Assembly: GCA_946800325.1 (NCBI GenBank)
Contig: OX326958.1
Location: 71,731,264-71,795,263, forward strand
Direction of reading: 5' to 3'
DNA length: 64,000 bases
Source: Luzula sylvatica
Taxonomy: Eukaryota > Streptophyta > Magnoliopsida > Poales > Juncaceae
The notes below the pieces were generated by a model that saw only the letters and a list, made by a program, of their open reading frames with translations, was not told the origin of the DNA and searched no databases. The position numbers and the translations under genes are program-made. The first letter of the stretch is position 1. Every line of letters begins with the position of its first letter. Positions 63,598-64,000 of the stretch are shown here, in pieces.

Positions 63598-64000
63598 ACA
63601 ACTGATCTAAAAACACCTTATTTGAACTCCTCAAAGCGTTAAAATCTTGTTTTGAATCGAAAAACAAACTTTCTTAGTGTTTGCAAAATTTGGTGAAAAG
63701 TTATGTAGTAAAAGATACGATACAAATGATCTAAAAACACGTTATTTGAACTCCTCAAAGCGTTACAATCTTGTTTTGAATCGAAAAACAAACTTTCTTA
63801 GTGTTTGTGAAATTTGGTGAAAAGTTATGTAGTAAAAGATACGATACAAATGATCTAAAAACACGTTATTTGAACTCCTCAAAGCGTTAAAATCTTGTTT
63901 TGAATCGGAAAACAAACTTTGTTAGTGTTTGTGAAATTTGGTGAAAAGTTATGTAGTAAAAGATACGATATAACTGATCTAAAAACATGTTATTTGAACT
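63598..64000 (+). repeat. Start of a second 7-monomer unit (514-516 and partial 517), cut by the window end
   Basis: Three complete monomers and 31 bases of a fourth repeat the order of 507-510 (anchor, GCGTTACAATC, GGAAAAC, ATAACT). The array clearly continues beyond the window. Confidence 0.8.

Larger units (their letters stand above)
1..64000 (+). repeat. 124-bp satellite array, 516 complete monomers plus 31 bp
   Basis: The whole window is a head-to-tail array of a 124-bp monomer in one orientation. I set the monomer start at the ACAAAT/ACAACT motif just before GATC. Starts fall at 1, 125, 249, 373 and so on, and the last is at 63970. That distance is 516 x 124 minus 15, and five 3-bp deletions account for the 15. 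The consensus has about 35 G+C in 124 bases. Monomers differ by a small set of recurring substitutions and are almost free of indels. There is no gene, transposon, inversion or unrelated spacer, so both array ends lie outside the window. Satellite identity is seen directly. A centromeric or pericentromeric location is inferred from monomer size, AT richness, array length and higher-order structure. A subtelomeric or other heterochromatic satellite is the alternative. Confidence 0.97.

Noticed and set aside
1..64000. CRISPR array
   Set aside because: The repeats are 124 bp, contiguous and variable, with no unique spacers between constant short repeats, and no cas genes are present.
1..64000. 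Telomeric or subtelomeric repeat content
   Set aside because: No runs of TTTAGGG, TTAGGG or related telomere motifs occur on either strand.
1..64000. Transposon-derived tandem repeat or LTR insertion
   Set aside because: I saw no target-site duplications, terminal repeats, polypurine tract or primer-binding site, and no break in the monomer register.

Overview
This window is one uninterrupted tandem satellite DNA array with no genes. From base 1 to base 64000 it is built head to tail, in a single orientation, from a monomer of 124 bp (about 28% G+C in the common form). The phase at both ends closes exactly. A monomer starts at 1 and the last partial one at 63970, which is 516 monomers minus 15 bp. 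The 15 bp are explained by five monomers that each lack the same 3 bp. I see no transposon, inversion, gene, RNA gene or foreign spacer. Numbers such as 'monomer 382' count from base 1.

The organism is a eukaryote. A gene-free AT-rich satellite with monomers near nucleosome size and large higher-order repeats is typical of centromeric or pericentromeric DNA, and a plant seems most likely. The unit length matches what I remember of a centromeric satellite in the holocentric woodrush Luzula sylvatica. I cannot recall that sequence, so this is only a lead.

Monomers differ by recurring diagnostic variants. One rare type (CACC-TTA at positions 17-23) gives 34 anchors that reveal higher-order structure. 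There is no single higher-order period. Adjacent tandem duplications have different whole-monomer lengths: 25 and 26 monomers (3.2-9.5 kb), 45 (8.3-19.5 kb), 47 (17.4-29.0 kb), 38 (31.0-40.4 kb), 33 (37.7-45.9 kb), 25 and 35 (45.9-53.3 kb), 25 (58.4-62.7 kb) and 7 (to the right end). An older copy of the 26.7-30.4 kb segment lies at 54.7-58.4 kb. The stretch from 31 to about 53 kb looks the most recently homogenised. The 1-3.2 kb and 60.1-61.0 kb stretches carry the most private variants.

The layout records repeated in-register unequal exchange. Several fusion monomers mark where whole numbers of monomers were lost (nine at 47.3 kb, ten at 47.6 kb). A 3-bp deletion and a few private substitutions order some of the events. 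At the monomer scale each unit carries a perfect 7-bp dyad, a 44-base stretch without cytosine on the + strand, and variation concentrated at CpG sites. All comparisons were made by eye.
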